DNA of 64,000 nt from Bacillota bacterium (lineage in GTDB: Bacteria > Bacillota > Clostridia > Clostridiales > Clostridiaceae). Below the pieces are notes generated by a model. The model did not search any database and was not told the DNA's origin. It saw only the letters and a program-made list of their open reading frames with translations. Positions 19,389-28,785 of this stretch are shown here, piece by piece. The stretch lies in the NCBI GenBank assembly GCA_021781655.1, contig JAJXWJ010000004.1, positions 1 to 64,000 of the forward strand, written 5' to 3'. Position 1 is the first letter of the stretch; each line of letters starts with the position of its first letter. Made by a program: the position numbers and the translations under genes.

Positions 19389-20120
19389 TTATTCTAATAT
19401 AACTTCGTATTTATACTTATCACTTCTGTAAATTGCATTAGTATATTCAATATGAATTCCTTCTTTTGTATAAGTGCTCCTCTTAAAAAGTAGTGCTAAA
19501 GGTGAACTCGGTTTGTTTAAGAGGGCATTTTCATAATCATTCAACATTATAGGCTCGATTGTCTGTTTTGCCTTACTTGGATAATAATTATAATGTTCTC
19601 TAAGTACATTGTATAAAGATTTGCCTTCTATCATATTTTGAGTCATATCTGGGCATAAATTATGTGGAATATATGCTGTTTCAATAGCAACAGGTTCGTT
19701 ATCACTTATCCTTAATCTTTTTATTTCTATTACCTTATCATTTTCTCCTGTCATATCAAGTATAGTTTTAACTTGCTTTGTTGCTTGTTTAATTTCAAAA
19801 GATAAAATTTTTACAGCATTATTTAATCCTCTTTCTTTCATTTCCTCTGTGAAACTTTTTAAATATTTCAATTCATGCTTTTCCTTTGGTCTTGCTACAA
19901 ATGTACCTTTCCCTTGTTCTCTATATAATACACCTTGATTTACAAGCTCAAGAATTGCTTTATTAACGGTCATCCTACTTACTCCTTGAAACTCGCTTAA
20001 TTCTCTTTCAGTAGGTATCGTATCACCAGCTTCTAATTCTTCATTTTCTATCATTTCTAAAAGTATTTCTTTAATTTGATAATAGATAGGCACAGGACTA
20101 TCTTTTGAAATCCTTCTCAA
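19389..20120 (-). CDS. GntR/HutC-family regulator, NagR-like
   Basis: About 243 residues. The start is set at TTG 20120 because AAGGAGG lies 8 bases before it and the family begins there (RRISKDSPVPIYYQIKEIL); the longer open frame upstream has no ribosome site. Residues 1-70 are a winged helix (GDTIPTERELSEFQGVSRMTVNKAI). Residues 85-240 are a UTRA ligand domain (VAIETAYIPHNLCPD..., LLFKRSTYTKEGIHIEYTNAIYRSDKY). NagR/DasR relatives bind GlcN-6-P or GlcNAc-6-P. An operator-like sequence sits in the divergent PTS promoter at 20214-20230. Confidence 0.88.
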   Translation of the reverse strand: MRRISKDSPVPIYYQIKEILLEMIENEELEAGDTIPTERELSEFQGVSRMTVNKAILELVNQGVLYREQGKGTFVARPKEKHELKYLKSFTEEMKERGLNNAVKILSFEIKQATKQVKTILDMTGENDKVIEIKRLRISDNEPVAIETAYIPHNLCPDMTQNMIEGKSLYNVLREHYNYYPSKAKQTIEPIMLNDYENALLNKPSSPLALLFKRSTYTKEGIHIEYTNAIYRSDKYKYEVILE

Positions 20121-20207
20121 ATTGCAAGCCTCCTTCTGTATTAAACATGCAATAAATTTAACCTGAAATTTTTTTTGTAACTTTCTAAAATTTATTATAA
20201 CATATAG

Positions 20208-20236
20208 TTGACATGTTGTATAGACCAATATATAAT
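20208..20236 (+). promoter_or_regulatory. Consensus promoter of the amino-sugar PTS gene with an embedded NagR-like operator
   Basis: TTGACA at 20208-20213 and TATAAT at 20231-20236, separated by exactly 17 bases, match the sigma-A consensus fully. The spacer contains TTGTATAGACCAA (20216-20228), close to the palindromic NagR/DasR operator core TGGTCTAGACCA. A GntR protein bound there would block RNA polymerase. The expected start is near 20243, giving a leader of about 200 bases. Confidence 0.85.
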
Positions 20237-20243
20237 AAAGTCA

Positions 20244-20257
20244 ATAAAACGTTTGCA
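20244..20257 (+). promoter_or_regulatory. Possible cre (CcpA) site
   Basis: ATAAAACGTTTGCA matches the cre consensus TGWAARCGYTWNCW at 12 of 14 positions, including the central CG. It lies at the predicted transcription start, a usual place for catabolite repression. Confidence 0.45.
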
Positions 20258-20310
20258 GAATTTATTTTGCAAAATATATTTATGTTGATTATACCGTAAT
20301 CAATTATTAC

Positions 20311-20339
20311 AGCGTGTCACCATTAAACTGGGCAAAAGC
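20311..20339 (+). promoter_or_regulatory. Ribonucleic antiterminator (RAT) for the PRD antiterminator
   Basis: This 29-base segment aligns without gaps with the LicT-type RAT consensus, sharing GTxAC in the left half and GGCAAAA plus a final C in the right. Its right end overlaps the left arm of the terminator at 20334-20373, so protein-stabilised RAT folding and terminator folding are mutually exclusive. The left half deviates from consensus. Confidence 0.7.
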
Positions 20340-20376
20340 TGAAAAAGATGATAATTTATCTTTTTCAGCTTTTTAT
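20334..20376 (+). terminator. Leader terminator upstream of the PTS IICB gene
   Basis: A perfect 16-bp stem (aaaagctgaaaaagat / atctttttcagctttt) with an 8-base loop ends in a T run, about 75 bases before the gene. Overlap with the RAT makes it a regulated terminator. Confidence 0.88.
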
Positions 20377-20446
20377 TTGCTCAAAAATAACTTTGTATTT
20401 AAGGATTTAATATCCTTAAAATAAATTTTTGGAGGGAATTATAATT

Positions 20447-21886
20447 ATGATGAAGTATCTACAAAAACTAGGAAAATCATTAATGCTCCCAGTAGCTTGT
20501 TTACCTGCCGCAAGTATTTTAATGGGTATCGGTTATTGGATGGACCCAACTGGTTGGGGAGCACACAACGTAGTAGCAGCCTTTTTAATAACAGCAGGTG
20601 GAGCTCTAATTAACAATATGGGTATTTTATTTGCAATCGGTGTTGCTGTCGGTATGTCAGACGATAATGATGGTACCGCAGGACTTGCTGGGCTTGTTTC
20701 ATGGCTAATGATTACAACTTTATTATCGCCAGCTTCAGTAGCAATGTTTAAAGGCATAAAGGTTGCAGCAGTTCCTGAAGCCTTTAGCCAAATCCAAACT
20801 CAATTTATAGGTATTTTAGCAGGATTAATTGCTGCAAATTGCTATAATAAATTTAAGGGTACAAAATTACCAGACGCATTAGGCTTTTTTAGCGGTAAAC
20901 GTTCTGTTGCAATAGTAACAGCTATAGCCTCAATAGTAGCAGCTGCCATTTTATTCTTCATCTGGCCAGTAGTATATGGCGGACTAACAACTTTCGGTAA
21001 AACTATTGTAGCAACTGGTGCTATTGGTGCTGGTATTTATGCCTTTCTTAATAGACTACTATTACCTTTTGGTCTTCACCATGCACTTAACTCTGTATTT
21101 TGGTTTAATGTTGCTGGAATAAATGACCTTGGCAACTTTTGGTCTGGAAAAGGAACTTATGGAGTTACTGGTATGTATATGACCGGCTTCTTCCCAGTAA
21201 TGATGTTTGGTTTGCCTGCCGCTGCATTAGCAATGTATCATACTGCAAAAGATAAAAAGAAGAAAGTTGTTTATGGTTTATTATTATCTGCAGCAATATC
21301 TTCTTTCTTTACTGGCGTTACAGAGCCAATGGAATTTGCTTTTATGTTCTTAGCACCAGAATTATATGTTATTCATGCTGTTTTAACAGGAATTTCTGCT
21401 ACCGTATGTGCACTGCTTCCAGTAAGAGCCGGATTTAACTTTAGTGCAGGTTTTGTAGATTTCTTCCTAAGCTTTAAAGCACCAATGGCTGAAAACCCTA
21501 TCTTACTGATTCCAATTGGTTTAGTATTCGGAGTTATTTATTATGTAGTATTCCGTTTTGCAATAATTAAATTTAACTTTAAAACACCAGGAAGAGAAGA
21601 TGATGATAATGAAGAAGAATTTGTTGCTAAGCTTTCCAATAATGATTATACTCAAGTTGCAACTGTCATACTAGAAGGTGTTGGTGGAAAAGAAAATATT
21701 ATTTCTATTGACAATTGTGTAACCAGATTGCGTTTAGAAATAAAAGATCAAGCGTGTGTTAACGAAAAGCTTATAAAATCCGCAGGAGTTTCTGGCGTAA
21801 TTAGACCGGGAAAAAACAGTTTACAAGTAATTGTCGGAACTCAGGTACAATTTGTAGCCGATGAATTTAAAAAATTGTGTAATTAA
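20447..21886 (+). CDS. nagE: PTS transporter IICB component, N-acetylglucosamine type
   Basis: Imports and phosphorylates an amino sugar, probably GlcNAc. About 480 residues. The start is the ATG at 20447, with GGAGGG 10 bases upstream; an in-frame TTG at 20429 overlaps that site. The IIC part (residues about 1-370) has some ten membrane helices, LMLPVACLPAASILMGIGYW at the start, and the glucose-family GVTEPMEFAFMF motif. The IIB domain (about 400-479) carries the phosphorylated Cys in IDNCVTRLRLE. There is no IIA domain; a separate IIA gene follows at 22299. The neighbours nagA, nagB and murQ support GlcNAc or MurNAc as substrate. Exact sugar is inferred. Confidence 0.88.
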   Translation: MMKYLQKLGKSLMLPVACLPAASILMGIGYWMDPTGWGAHNVVAAFLITAGGALINNMGILFAIGVAVGMSDDNDGTAGLAGLVSWLMITTLLSPASVAMFKGIKVAAVPEAFSQIQTQFIGILAGLIAANCYNKFKGTKLPDALGFFSGKRSVAIVTAIASIVAAAILFFIWPVVYGGLTTFGKTIVATGAIGAGIYAFLNRLLLPFGLHHALNSVFWFNVAGINDLGNFWSGKGTYGVTGMYMTGFFPVMMFGLPAAALAMYHTAKDKKKKVVYGLLLSAAISSFFTGVTEPMEFAFMFLAPELYVIHAVLTGISATVCALLPVRAGFNFSAGFVDFFLSFKAPMAENPILLIPIGLVFGVIYYVVFRFAIIKFNFKTPGREDDDNEEEFVAKLSNNDYTQVATVILEGVGGKENIISIDNCVTRLRLEIKDQACVNEKLIKSAGVSGVIRPGKNSLQVIVGTQVQFVADEFKKLCN

Positions 21887-21902
21887 CTTACTAATACTTC
21901 AA

Positions 21903-21938
21903 GGGGATGTCGCACATAAATAAAGATGCGACGCAAGT
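21903..21938. repeat. Hairpin of the CTGTCGCA family after nagE
   Basis: gtcgca...tgcgac forms a short stem with a 14-base loop just after the IICB stop. It is related to the hairpins at 22797, 26858 and 27580. No good T run follows on the plus strand, so terminator activity is doubtful. Confidence 0.5.
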
Positions 21939-21959
21939 TGCCTCTATAAAAATCCTAAG

Positions 21960-22213
21960 AAAGTGCAACGCATTGAGTTTTAATTGACAATGGACAATTG
22001 ACAGTTGACAATGAAGGATGTTTTTCTTCCTTTCAGTCAGAAAAACTACAAATTATTATATTTAGGTTTTGCATAACAAAACCATCCGAAATTAATTGCC
22101 TTTAGGCAATAAAATTGTTTAAAGATTTTTCGTAGAGTAGCGTAGGAAAATCCACAATCATTGTCAATTATCCATTGTCAAATGTCAATTAAAAAAATAA
22201 TGCGTTTCACTTT
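21960..22213. mobile_element. MITE-like palindromic element between PTS IICB and IIA genes
   Basis: The two ends of this roughly 254-base segment are inverted copies over about 55 bases: aaagtgcaacgcatt...aattgacaatgg at the left, and at the right, read in reverse, aaagtgaaacgcatt...aattgacatttgacaatgg. Inside are short direct repeats of TTGACAAT. It has no ORF of note. Noncoding elements with such long terminal inverted repeats are typical of MITEs. It accounts for most of the 412-base gap between the two PTS genes. Confidence 0.75.
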
Positions 22214-22298
22214 TTAACAATTTAAGCTTAAGAGTTAGTGCGTAATATTTTTCTATTGCTACAACCCCTACAACTTTTATAAAAAAGGAGATAACTAT

Positions 22299-22775
22299 AT
22301 GTTTGGCTTACTTAAAAAAAAATATGAACTAATTGCTCCACTATCAGGTAAGGTGTTAGATCTATCAAAATCTGAAGATCCTGTTTTTTCAGGAAGACTT
22401 ACCGGTGACGGTGTTTTGATTGACCCTACTAGCGATATCGCGGTAGCGCCTGCTGATGGCACTTTATCAATGGTATTTAAAACTAACCATGCTTTTGGAA
22501 TGACACTTGAAAATGGTATTGAATTATTAGTTCACATAGGAATGGATACTGTTGAACTTTTAGGCGAAGGCTTTGAAAGGCTTGCTGAGGAAGGAACTTT
22601 CGTAAAAAAAGGAACTCCCATTATTAAAATCGATGTAGCTTTCATTAAATCACATGGTAAACAATTACTCACACCAGTAATAATAACCAATCCATCCGAG
22701 CTTAAAGACCTAACATGTAATATTGATTCTACAGTAAAAGGTGGTAAGGACGTTATCCTAACTTATAAATTATAA
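22299..22775 (+). CDS. PTS IIA component, glucose (Crr) family
   Basis: A 158-residue single-domain EIIA-Glc protein that passes phosphate from HPr to the IIB domain. Family segments: LIAPLSGKVLDLSKSEDPVFSGRLTGDGVLIDP, VAPADGTLSMVFKTNHAFG, and the phosphorylated His in ELLVHIGMDTVEL. Because the IICB at 20447 lacks a IIA domain, this is the expected partner, although the MITE-like element separates them. AAAAGGAG lies 9 bases upstream of the ATG. Confidence 0.93.
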   Translation: MFGLLKKKYELIAPLSGKVLDLSKSEDPVFSGRLTGDGVLIDPTSDIAVAPADGTLSMVFKTNHAFGMTLENGIELLVHIGMDTVELLGEGFERLAEEGTFVKKGTPIIKIDVAFIKSHGKQLLTPVIITNPSELKDLTCNIDSTVKGGKDVILTYKL

Positions 22776-22794
22776 ATTTATAAGTTAGGATAAC
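22752..22794. repeat. Perfect inverted repeat spanning the stop codon of the IIA gene
   Basis: A 20-base left arm (gttatcctaacttataaatt) forms the last codons of the IIA gene, and its exact reverse complement starts 3 bases later, just past the stop. It immediately precedes the terminator at 22797. Confidence 0.8.
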
Positions 22795-22796
22795 AA

Positions 22797-22842
22797 AAAG
22801 GAGCTGTCACACAAAAATATTGTGCAATAGCTCCTTTTTTGT
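22797..22842 (+). terminator. Terminator after the PTS IIA gene
   Basis: aaggagct(g)tcacac...ttgtgcaatagctccttttttt forms a stem with a small internal asymmetry followed by a T run. It belongs to the same hairpin family as those at 26858 and 27580. Confidence 0.85.
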
Positions 22843-23039
22843 GTATTTATTTGCTATTTTTTAGCATAATAAACTATAAAAGTCATATTGTTTCAACAAT
22901 TTTTAAAAAAATATTAATATTCTGAAAATTTATTGAATATTCTTGTTAAATATTATATATTTAAATCAATGCTTACTAAATTTTATTTCTATTTTTAGTT
23001 TGTAATAAAGATTAATCAAAAATATTGGGGGGAAAAAAT

Positions 23040-24770
23040 ATGAACTTTATAAAAAATGCTCAAATTAAAAGCAAATTATTTTTCATGTCCACATTATCTC
23101 TAATTTTTATGATTATAATTGGTCTAACCGGTTTATTTTATGTTAATGCATCAAATAATAATACAAATGCACTATATAACAACAATTTTTTGCCGCTGGA
23201 ATATGTTGAAAGCGCAAAAAATGTATACGATTTATCTAGTAAAGACTTATTTGAATTAATGATTACTACAGATACAAACAGGAATACTCAGCTTGAACAG
23301 TCAATAAATAATGCCTTTACTCAAATTAATACATACTTAGTCGAATATAAAAAAACATCTTTAGATTCCTTTGAAACTTCTAACCTTAACCAATTAAGCA
23401 CAAACTTTGCAGATGCAAAAACTATAGAAAATTCTATAGTTTCATTAGCCTTATTAAATGAAAATACTCAGGCATATGCTGCGTATAATCAAAATCTAGT
23501 AAATTATAATCAAAAAATAGATGCTACCTTTACAAGCCTTATCAATTACTATACCTCAAATTCAAATCAACTTAACAAACAAAGTCAATCTAATAATATT
23601 CAAACTTTTATTATTATATTAAGTGTATTAGCAATCGCTTTAGTAATATCATTTATAATATCTACTTATATTACAAACTTAATTTCAAAGCCCCTAAAAA
23701 ATATGGATTTTTACATTAAAAAAATTGCAGAAGGTGACTTTAGCAAGGAAACCTTTAAAATAATTAAAGATACTACTATTACTGATGATGAACTTGGAAG
23801 CCTAACTAGTTCTGTAATGGAAATGCATGAAAGTTTAAGCCAATTACTATTAAAGGTTTCTAATTCCTCTGAGCAAATTGCCGCTGCTTCACAAGAACTA
23901 AATGCTAATGCAGAAGAATCTTCAAAGGGGATTGAAGAAACTGCTAAATCAATTAATACAATTACAGAAGGAATAGATGCGCAGCTAAATACCGTTGTAG
24001 AAACTTCTAATATAATAGACCAAATGTCTATGCATACAAAACAGGTTGCTTCAAACAATACTAACACTGAAAAGGTTGCAATAAAAACTTTAGAAGCAAC
24101 AGAAGAAGGCAATAAAGCTATTTACACTACTAAAGAACAAATGACTCATATAGAACAAATCGTAATAAAATTAGATGAAGTTATTAAATTATTAGGTCAT
24201 AGATCTACTGAAATAGGTCAAATAGTTGATGCCATTTCAAGTATCGCAGAGCAAACCAACCTATTAGCTTTAAATGCTGCAATTGAAGCTGCACGGGCTG
24301 GAGAGCAAGGAAAAGGCTTTGCTGTGGTTGCCGATGAAGTTAGAAAACTAGCAGAAAGCTCCAAAGAATCAGCTGATAAAATATCTATATTGATTGCACA
24401 AATACAATCTGAAACAAATAATGCTGTTTCCGTTATGAATGAAGGAACAGAACAAGTAAAAATAGGTCAAGAAGTTGTTGAAACAGCCGGCAAAGCATTT
24501 GAAGACATTTCTGAGTTAGTTCAAAATATTACAAGTGCCATAAAAGATGTTACTTTAGCCTCTCATAATATTGCTGATGGCAATGAAAAAGTAGTTTCAT
24601 CTATGGAAAAAGTCAGTGAGGTAAGTAATAATGTCTTCTCTCAATCACAAACAATAGCAGCAACTATCGAAGAACAAACAGCAGCAATGCACGAAATAGC
24701 AACCGCCTCTGAAGATTTGGCAAAGGTCGGTGAAAACCTAATGATTGAAGTAACAAAATTTAAGCTATAA
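23040..24770 (+). CDS. Methyl-accepting chemotaxis protein with 4-helix-bundle sensor
   Basis: Membrane chemoreceptor of 576 residues. The start is ATG 23040, with GGGGGGA just upstream; an in-frame TTG at 23025 overlaps that site. Layout: membrane helix about 10-32, an extracellular helical sensor about 35-180 (4HB_MCP type, rich in N, Q and T), second membrane helix about 188-210, HAMP about 212-265, and a long cytoplasmic signalling hairpin. The tip is [36 protein letters not shown]. Alanine- and glutamate-rich methylation-type helices flank it. Ligand unknown. It is followed after 35 bases by a second receptor, probably co-transcribed. Confidence 0.93.
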   Translation: MNFIKNAQIKSKLFFMSTLSLIFMIIIGLTGLFYVNASNNNTNALYNNNFLPLEYVESAKNVYDLSSKDLFELMITTDTNRNTQLEQSINNAFTQINTYLVEYKKTSLDSFETSNLNQLSTNFADAKTIENSIVSLALLNENTQAYAAYNQNLVNYNQKIDATFTSLINYYTSNSNQLNKQSQSNNIQTFIIILSVLAIALVISFIISTYITNLISKPLKNMDFYIKKIAEGDFSKETFKIIKDTTITDDELGSLTSSVMEMHESLSQLLLKVSNSSEQIAAASQELNANAEESSKGIEETAKSINTITEGIDAQLNTVVETSNIIDQMSMHTKQVASNNTNTEKVAIKTLEATEEGNKAIYTTKEQMTHIEQIVIKLDEVIKLLGHRSTEIGQIVDAISSIAEQTNLLALNAAIEAARAGEQGKGFAVVADEVRKLAESSKESADKISILIAQIQSETNNAVSVMNEGTEQVKIGQEVVETAGKAFEDISELVQNITSAIKDVTLASHNIADGNEKVVSSMEKVSEVSNNVFSQSQTIAATIEEQTAAMHEIATASEDLAKVGENLMIEVTKFKL

Positions 24771-24805
24771 ATAATTATATCCTTAAACGGAAAGGAAGTG
24801 TTACT

Positions 24806-26851
24806 GTGCTGAAATTTAAAAGTATTAAAACAAAGACCTTAGTATTTATATTGCCTACAACAATAATTTTATTATGTATTTTATCTATTTCTGGTTATTA
24901 TATATCTAAAAATATTATAACTACAGAAATAAATAAAGAACTTACCAATGAAGTTAACAGCCTTCAAGCCACACTTAATAACAAAATAGAGGAAAATAGC
25001 AGAGTAGCAGAATCACTAGCTACAACTGTAGAAGCATCCATCGGTAATATGAATATTAACGGCTACAAAAACTTAGTACAAACTTTTCCTAATATAAATC
25101 CAGACACATTAGGAACTGGAATATGGTTCCAACCATATAAATTTCAAAGTAATATGAAGTATTTTGGCCCTTATGGCTATAAAAACAATGGAAAGATCGT
25201 ATATACAGAAGAATATATGACTGCTAGTTACGACTACCCAAGTCAAAGCTGGTATACTGCAGGCATTAACAGCAAAAATTCTGCTGCATGGACCGATCCC
25301 TATTATGATAGTTCTACAAATATTACTATGGCTACCGCTGCCTCACCTTTCTTTGATTCCAACGGAAACTTTATGGGAATAACTACTGCAGATGTGGATT
25401 TGACTAACTTGCAAGGCATCGTAAATAATATAAAATATGGGCAAACTGCAAAGGCATTTTTAGTATCTAAAACCGGTTATTATATTGCTGGAGTTCCAAA
25501 CAATCAAGTTATGAGCAAAAAAATATCTAGCGATCCTCAGTATGCTAATATTTATAAAAATATTTTATCTGGCAAAAGTGGTAATTCCACTTATGTTAAC
25601 GGATCAGATACTAGAAATATTTATTACACCTCATTATCTGGAACAAATTGGATTATAGCTATTTCTATTTCTCAAAGCGAAATCTATGCACCATTAAATA
25701 CTTTAAAATATACTTTCATAATTTTAAGCATAGTACTTATTGCATTAACTACTATTAGTATAATAATCTATAGCAATAACATTACTAAAGCTCTTAGTCT
25801 CGTTACTAAATTGACCGGAAAAATTTCCAGTGGAGACTTAACACACCTTATAGATGTGCAATCTGAAGATGAACTTGGAGTTATGAGCCATAACTTAAAC
25901 AATATGGCTACCCATTTGAAAGATATATTTAAGTCTATATTAGACAACTTAGATACTATTGTAGGTACCTCAGAAGAACTAACCGCCAGCTCTGATCAAA
26001 CAAAAGTTGCTGCAGAACAAGTTGCTTCTTCAATGCAAAACATGGCACAAAAAAGTACAGAGCAAAACGAAAAATCAGAAAATATATCAGAATCAATTTC
26101 CCTTATGTACAATGAAATAAAAGATATTAAAGGAAATGTGGAATACGCAAACAAATTATCCTTTGATGCAAATGAAGTAGCGGAAAAAGGCAAAAAGGTT
26201 ATTGACTCTGCTATCGTTCAGATGAATGATATAAGTGTAAATGTTTCACAATCTACTAACACCGTAAACTTACTTGGTAAAAAATCTACTGAAATAAACA
26301 ACATAGTAGAAATAATTGAAGATATTTCAAATCAGACAAATCTTTTAGCTTTAAATGCTGCCATTGAAGCCGCAAGAGCGGGAGAGCATGGCAAAGGATT
26401 TTCAGTCGTAGCTGATGAAGTTCGAAAGCTTGCAGAAGAATCTACTAATGCCACCGGAAAGATTATAGACTTAATAAATGATATACAAGTGGATATAAAA
26501 AATGCCATTGATTCTATGGAAAAAGGCAATTATGCAGTTACAAACGGTACCAATATGATAAACGATGCTGGAATTGCCTTTAGCAGCATATTAGATTCTA
26601 TAAAAAATGTTTCTGACCAAATGACTGTTGTTTCTAATGTTATTCAAAATTTATCTTCTTATTCCGACAATGTAATTACTAATGTATCCAATATAAAAAA
26701 TATAACAGTAGAAAATTCTGATAGAATCCAAAATGTAGCAGCCTCCTCTGAGGAAGAAGCTGCACTTATGAAACAGGTCGCAGAAGCAGCAGAAGCACTG
26801 ACTCAAATAGTTATAGATCTTCAAAATAAAATATCTAATTTTAAAATATAA
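24806..26851 (+). CDS. Methyl-accepting chemotaxis protein with dCache sensor
   Basis: A 681-residue chemoreceptor starting at GTG 24806 behind AAAGGAAG. Membrane helices at about 13-33 and 300-322 enclose a roughly 265-residue extracellular dCache-type domain: [59 protein letters not shown], a PAS-like pattern of small-molecule binding receptors. HAMP at about 325-378 is followed by the signalling domain with tip [38 protein letters not shown]. The ligand may be an amino acid or organic acid by family analogy, but is not shown. Confidence 0.93.
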   Translation: MLKFKSIKTKTLVFILPTTIILLCILSISGYYISKNIITTEINKELTNEVNSLQATLNNKIEENSRVAESLATTVEASIGNMNINGYKNLVQTFPNINPDTLGTGIWFQPYKFQSNMKYFGPYGYKNNGKIVYTEEYMTASYDYPSQSWYTAGINSKNSAAWTDPYYDSSTNITMATAASPFFDSNGNFMGITTADVDLTNLQGIVNNIKYGQTAKAFLVSKTGYYIAGVPNNQVMSKKISSDPQYANIYKNILSGKSGNSTYVNGSDTRNIYYTSLSGTNWIIAISISQSEIYAPLNTLKYTFIILSIVLIALTTISIIIYSNNITKALSLVTKLTGKISSGDLTHLIDVQSEDELGVMSHNLNNMATHLKDIFKSILDNLDTIVGTSEELTASSDQTKVAAEQVASSMQNMAQKSTEQNEKSENISESISLMYNEIKDIKGNVEYANKLSFDANEVAEKGKKVIDSAIVQMNDISVNVSQSTNTVNLLGKKSTEINNIVEIIEDISNQTNLLALNAAIEAARAGEHGKGFSVVADEVRKLAEESTNATGKIIDLINDIQVDIKNAIDSMEKGNYAVTNGTNMINDAGIAFSSILDSIKNVSDQMTVVSNVIQNLSSYSDNVITNVSNIKNITVENSDRIQNVAASSEEEAALMKQVAEAAEALTQIVIDLQNKISNFKI

Positions 26852-26857
26852 TTAAAA

Positions 26858-26906
26858 GGAGCTGTCGCATTAGCATAAGAAAATATACTAACGCGACAGC
26901 GTTTTT
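26858..26906 (+). terminator. Terminator after the second chemoreceptor (CTGTCGCA family)
   Basis: GCTGTCGC (26861-26868) pairs with GCGACAGC (26893-26900), followed by GTTTTT. It may also be the left end of the IS1182-like remnant, since a related sequence occurs in inverse orientation at 27580-27612. Confidence 0.75.
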
Positions 26907-27031
26907 AGGTATTTCATATTAAATTTTATAATTTTTGGATAAAAATGAATTTAATAATTAAAAATAGCGCACTTTAATAAACCTTCAATATCAAGGCTTT
27001 TTTGATTCACAGAGTTTTTTAAATTTTAAAA

Positions 27032-27517
27032 TTAAGCACTATTTTTAAGAGAAAAAAGATGTGTTTCAGTTCTATCTGACTGAATTTTATTATGTAACTT
27101 ATTTATATTTTGTGCCATGGCTAACAGAACACTTTCTGCTAAAACATTATTCTTCCCTTTACTTAGATATCTACGAAATCTTGCGAAGCTAGAATGATCT
27201 GGCACTGGTACCCCCTCCAAAAGGTACATAAAATTCACATCCCTTTTGCAAGCTGTTTCCATTGCTCTAGATGAGTAAATATGGTTCATGTAAGAGTAAA
27301 GTACAATCTTCAGCATCTGACGAGGCGTAGCCTGATTTTCCCTTAGTCGGGAGTAAGTCGAATACAAATCTGTTAAATCCATCTCCTCTACAAATTGACT
27401 TAGCAAACGCACCGAATCATTATCTGGAATCATGTATTCAATATTTAGTGGAGGTTTTAATTGATAACTTCCACTATTTAAAGTATAATTTTTGTGTGAA
27501 TTAATGTATTTAGGCAT
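27032..27517 (-). pseudogene. IS1182-family transposase, N-terminal fragment
   Basis: A 161-residue fragment matching the N-terminal region of IS1182-type DDE transposases: LLSQFVEEMDLTDLYSTYSRLRENQATPRQMLKIVLYSYMNHIYSSRAMETACKRDVNFMYLLEG, then PDHSSFARFRRYL. Full-length members are around 450-550 residues with the DDE residues further on. Here the frame ends shortly after HNKIQSDRTETHLFSLKNSA, which resembles the conserved C-terminal part of the family joined directly, suggesting an internal deletion. It cannot transpose by itself. Confidence 0.85.
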
Positions 27518-27579
27518 ATATTAATTTTACTATAAATCTTTCACTCTTCCGAGTGGGAGACTTATTTTTTGCAAAAAAA

Positions 27580-27614
27580 CTGTCGCACTATTTATTTAGT
27601 GCGACAGCCCCTTT
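27580..27614 (-). terminator. Hairpin of the CTGTCGCA family, strong on the minus strand
   Basis: An 11-bp perfect stem CTGTCGCACTA / TAGTGCGACAG with a 6-base loop. On the minus strand a run of seven T follows. It borders the IS1182 remnant and is related in sequence to the hairpin at 26858. Confidence 0.7.
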
Positions 27615-27635
27615 TATAACTTTTTAAGTTAAAAT

Positions 27636-27860
27636 ATGGTGAACTCACGCCCACTTGTAGAAGTGGGTGCTTCTTGGGTAATGTCCTACAACAAGGACAA
27701 TGTTACCAAGCTAACAAGGTAGAACCAACCTCTTTTAACAATGTTAGTATTTACACTCCTACTCAAATATATACATTTCTTTTTATTTTCTTAGATATTG
27801 AAACTAAGAAAATAAAATGCTATCCATCTCCAAACTTTAGTGGTATGGCGAATTTCGCAT
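27636..27860 (+). ncRNA. Structured RNA resembling HEARO/omega RNA, without a nuclease gene
   Basis: This interval lacks a convincing gene but is dense in paired elements on the plus strand. CCCACTT-GTAG-AAGTGGG lies at 27650-27667. A long interrupted stem follows, CTTGGGTAATGTCCT (27673-27686 region) against AGGACAATGTTACCAAG (27693-27710), and then CTTAG-type arms at 27783-27794 and 27804-27815. The opening CTCACGCCCACT...AGTGGGTGCTTCTTGGGTAATG resembles, from memory, the conserved start of HEARO RNAs, the guide-type RNAs of IscB nucleases. No IscB or TnpB ORF follows; a 62-codon frame at 27674-27862 has no likeness to a protein. Identity is tentative. Confidence 0.5.
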
Positions 27861-27917
27861 AAATAAGTTAAAATAAAATAAGTAATTAAAATTTTATATA
27901 AAGGGGAAGATACCTAT

Positions 27918-28754
27918 ATGGATAATACTTTGTCAAATAATGAAATAATTAATGCCTTTGATATGCTAATACCTTACATATCTCATTTTTTCAATGACGA
28001 TGTATCCTTTGCTTTAACAGACAGTGAAAAATATCTTAAAGTCGTAAATTGTTCTAAACTAGTATTTAAAATTAATCCTATGGATCCTATACCAAATGGT
28101 GGTGCTATAAGGGAAGCTATAAATAGCGGGAAAGTCGTAATTAAGGATGTACCAGAATCGGTGTATGGGGTTCCTTTTAAGTCTTTTGCAATACCAGTTA
28201 TTAATAATGGTAATATCGAAGGAGTAATTGTTGCAGGTAAAAGTATTAAAATTAGAAATAGTACAATTGAAGCTTCAAGTGAACTCTCTGAAGCACTAAA
28301 GCAAATGTCAATGACAATCAACACTATAAACTCTGGTATTCAAGATGTGGCAAGTAAAAATTCAAATTTATTAGCAATGACTAATGAAACCAAAAGCAAA
28401 ACAGATGACACTGGAGAAATACTAAGATTTGTTCAAAAGGTATCATCACAGACAAATTTACTTGGATTAAATGCAGCTATTGAGGCGGCTCGTGCTGGCG
28501 AACTCGGAAAGGGTTTCAGTGTTGTAGCAGAAGAAATCAGAAAATTATCAACGTCTACAAGCGATTCTGTAGTAAAAATCGATTCATTTTTAAGAAATAT
28601 TGAAAAGTCCATATCCGAAATATCCGATAGCCTTAAGGAATCAAATAATACTTTTCAAAATCAAGCTACGGCATTGGAAGAGATTACGGATTCTATAAAG
28701 GAAATTCATAGTATAGCTAATAAGCTTGAAGAACTTTCAAAATTAATTGTATAA
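27918..28754 (+). CDS. Soluble chemoreceptor-like protein
   Basis: A 278-residue cytoplasmic MCP-type protein with no membrane helix, starting at ATG behind AAGGGGAAG. Residues 1-115 form a small alpha/beta sensor ([26 protein letters not shown]..., [20 protein letters not shown]) of the kind found in YfmS-like transducers. Residues about 120-278 are a short signalling hairpin with the conserved tip [35 protein letters not shown]. Such proteins join chemoreceptor arrays through CheA/CheW. Ligand unknown. Confidence 0.9.
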   Translation: MDNTLSNNEIINAFDMLIPYISHFFNDDVSFALTDSEKYLKVVNCSKLVFKINPMDPIPNGGAIREAINSGKVVIKDVPESVYGVPFKSFAIPVINNGNIEGVIVAGKSIKIRNSTIEASSELSEALKQMSMTINTINSGIQDVASKNSNLLAMTNETKSKTDDTGEILRFVQKVSSQTNLLGLNAAIEAARAGELGKGFSVVAEEIRKLSTSTSDSVVKIDSFLRNIEKSISEISDSLKESNNTFQNQATALEEITDSIKEIHSIANKLEELSKLIV

Positions 28755-28785
28755 ATGACTTAAACTAATAGATTGGCATTTTTTC

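Noticed and set aside
21982-22190. Short TTGACAAT repeats considered as a CRISPR array
   Set aside because: The repeats are shorter than CRISPR repeats, inverted rather than only direct, and without regular spacers; a MITE-like palindrome explains them.
27674-27862. A 62-codon plus-strand open frame
   Set aside because: It lies inside the structured RNA-like region, its first codons fall within a hairpin arm, and it has no convincing ribosome site.
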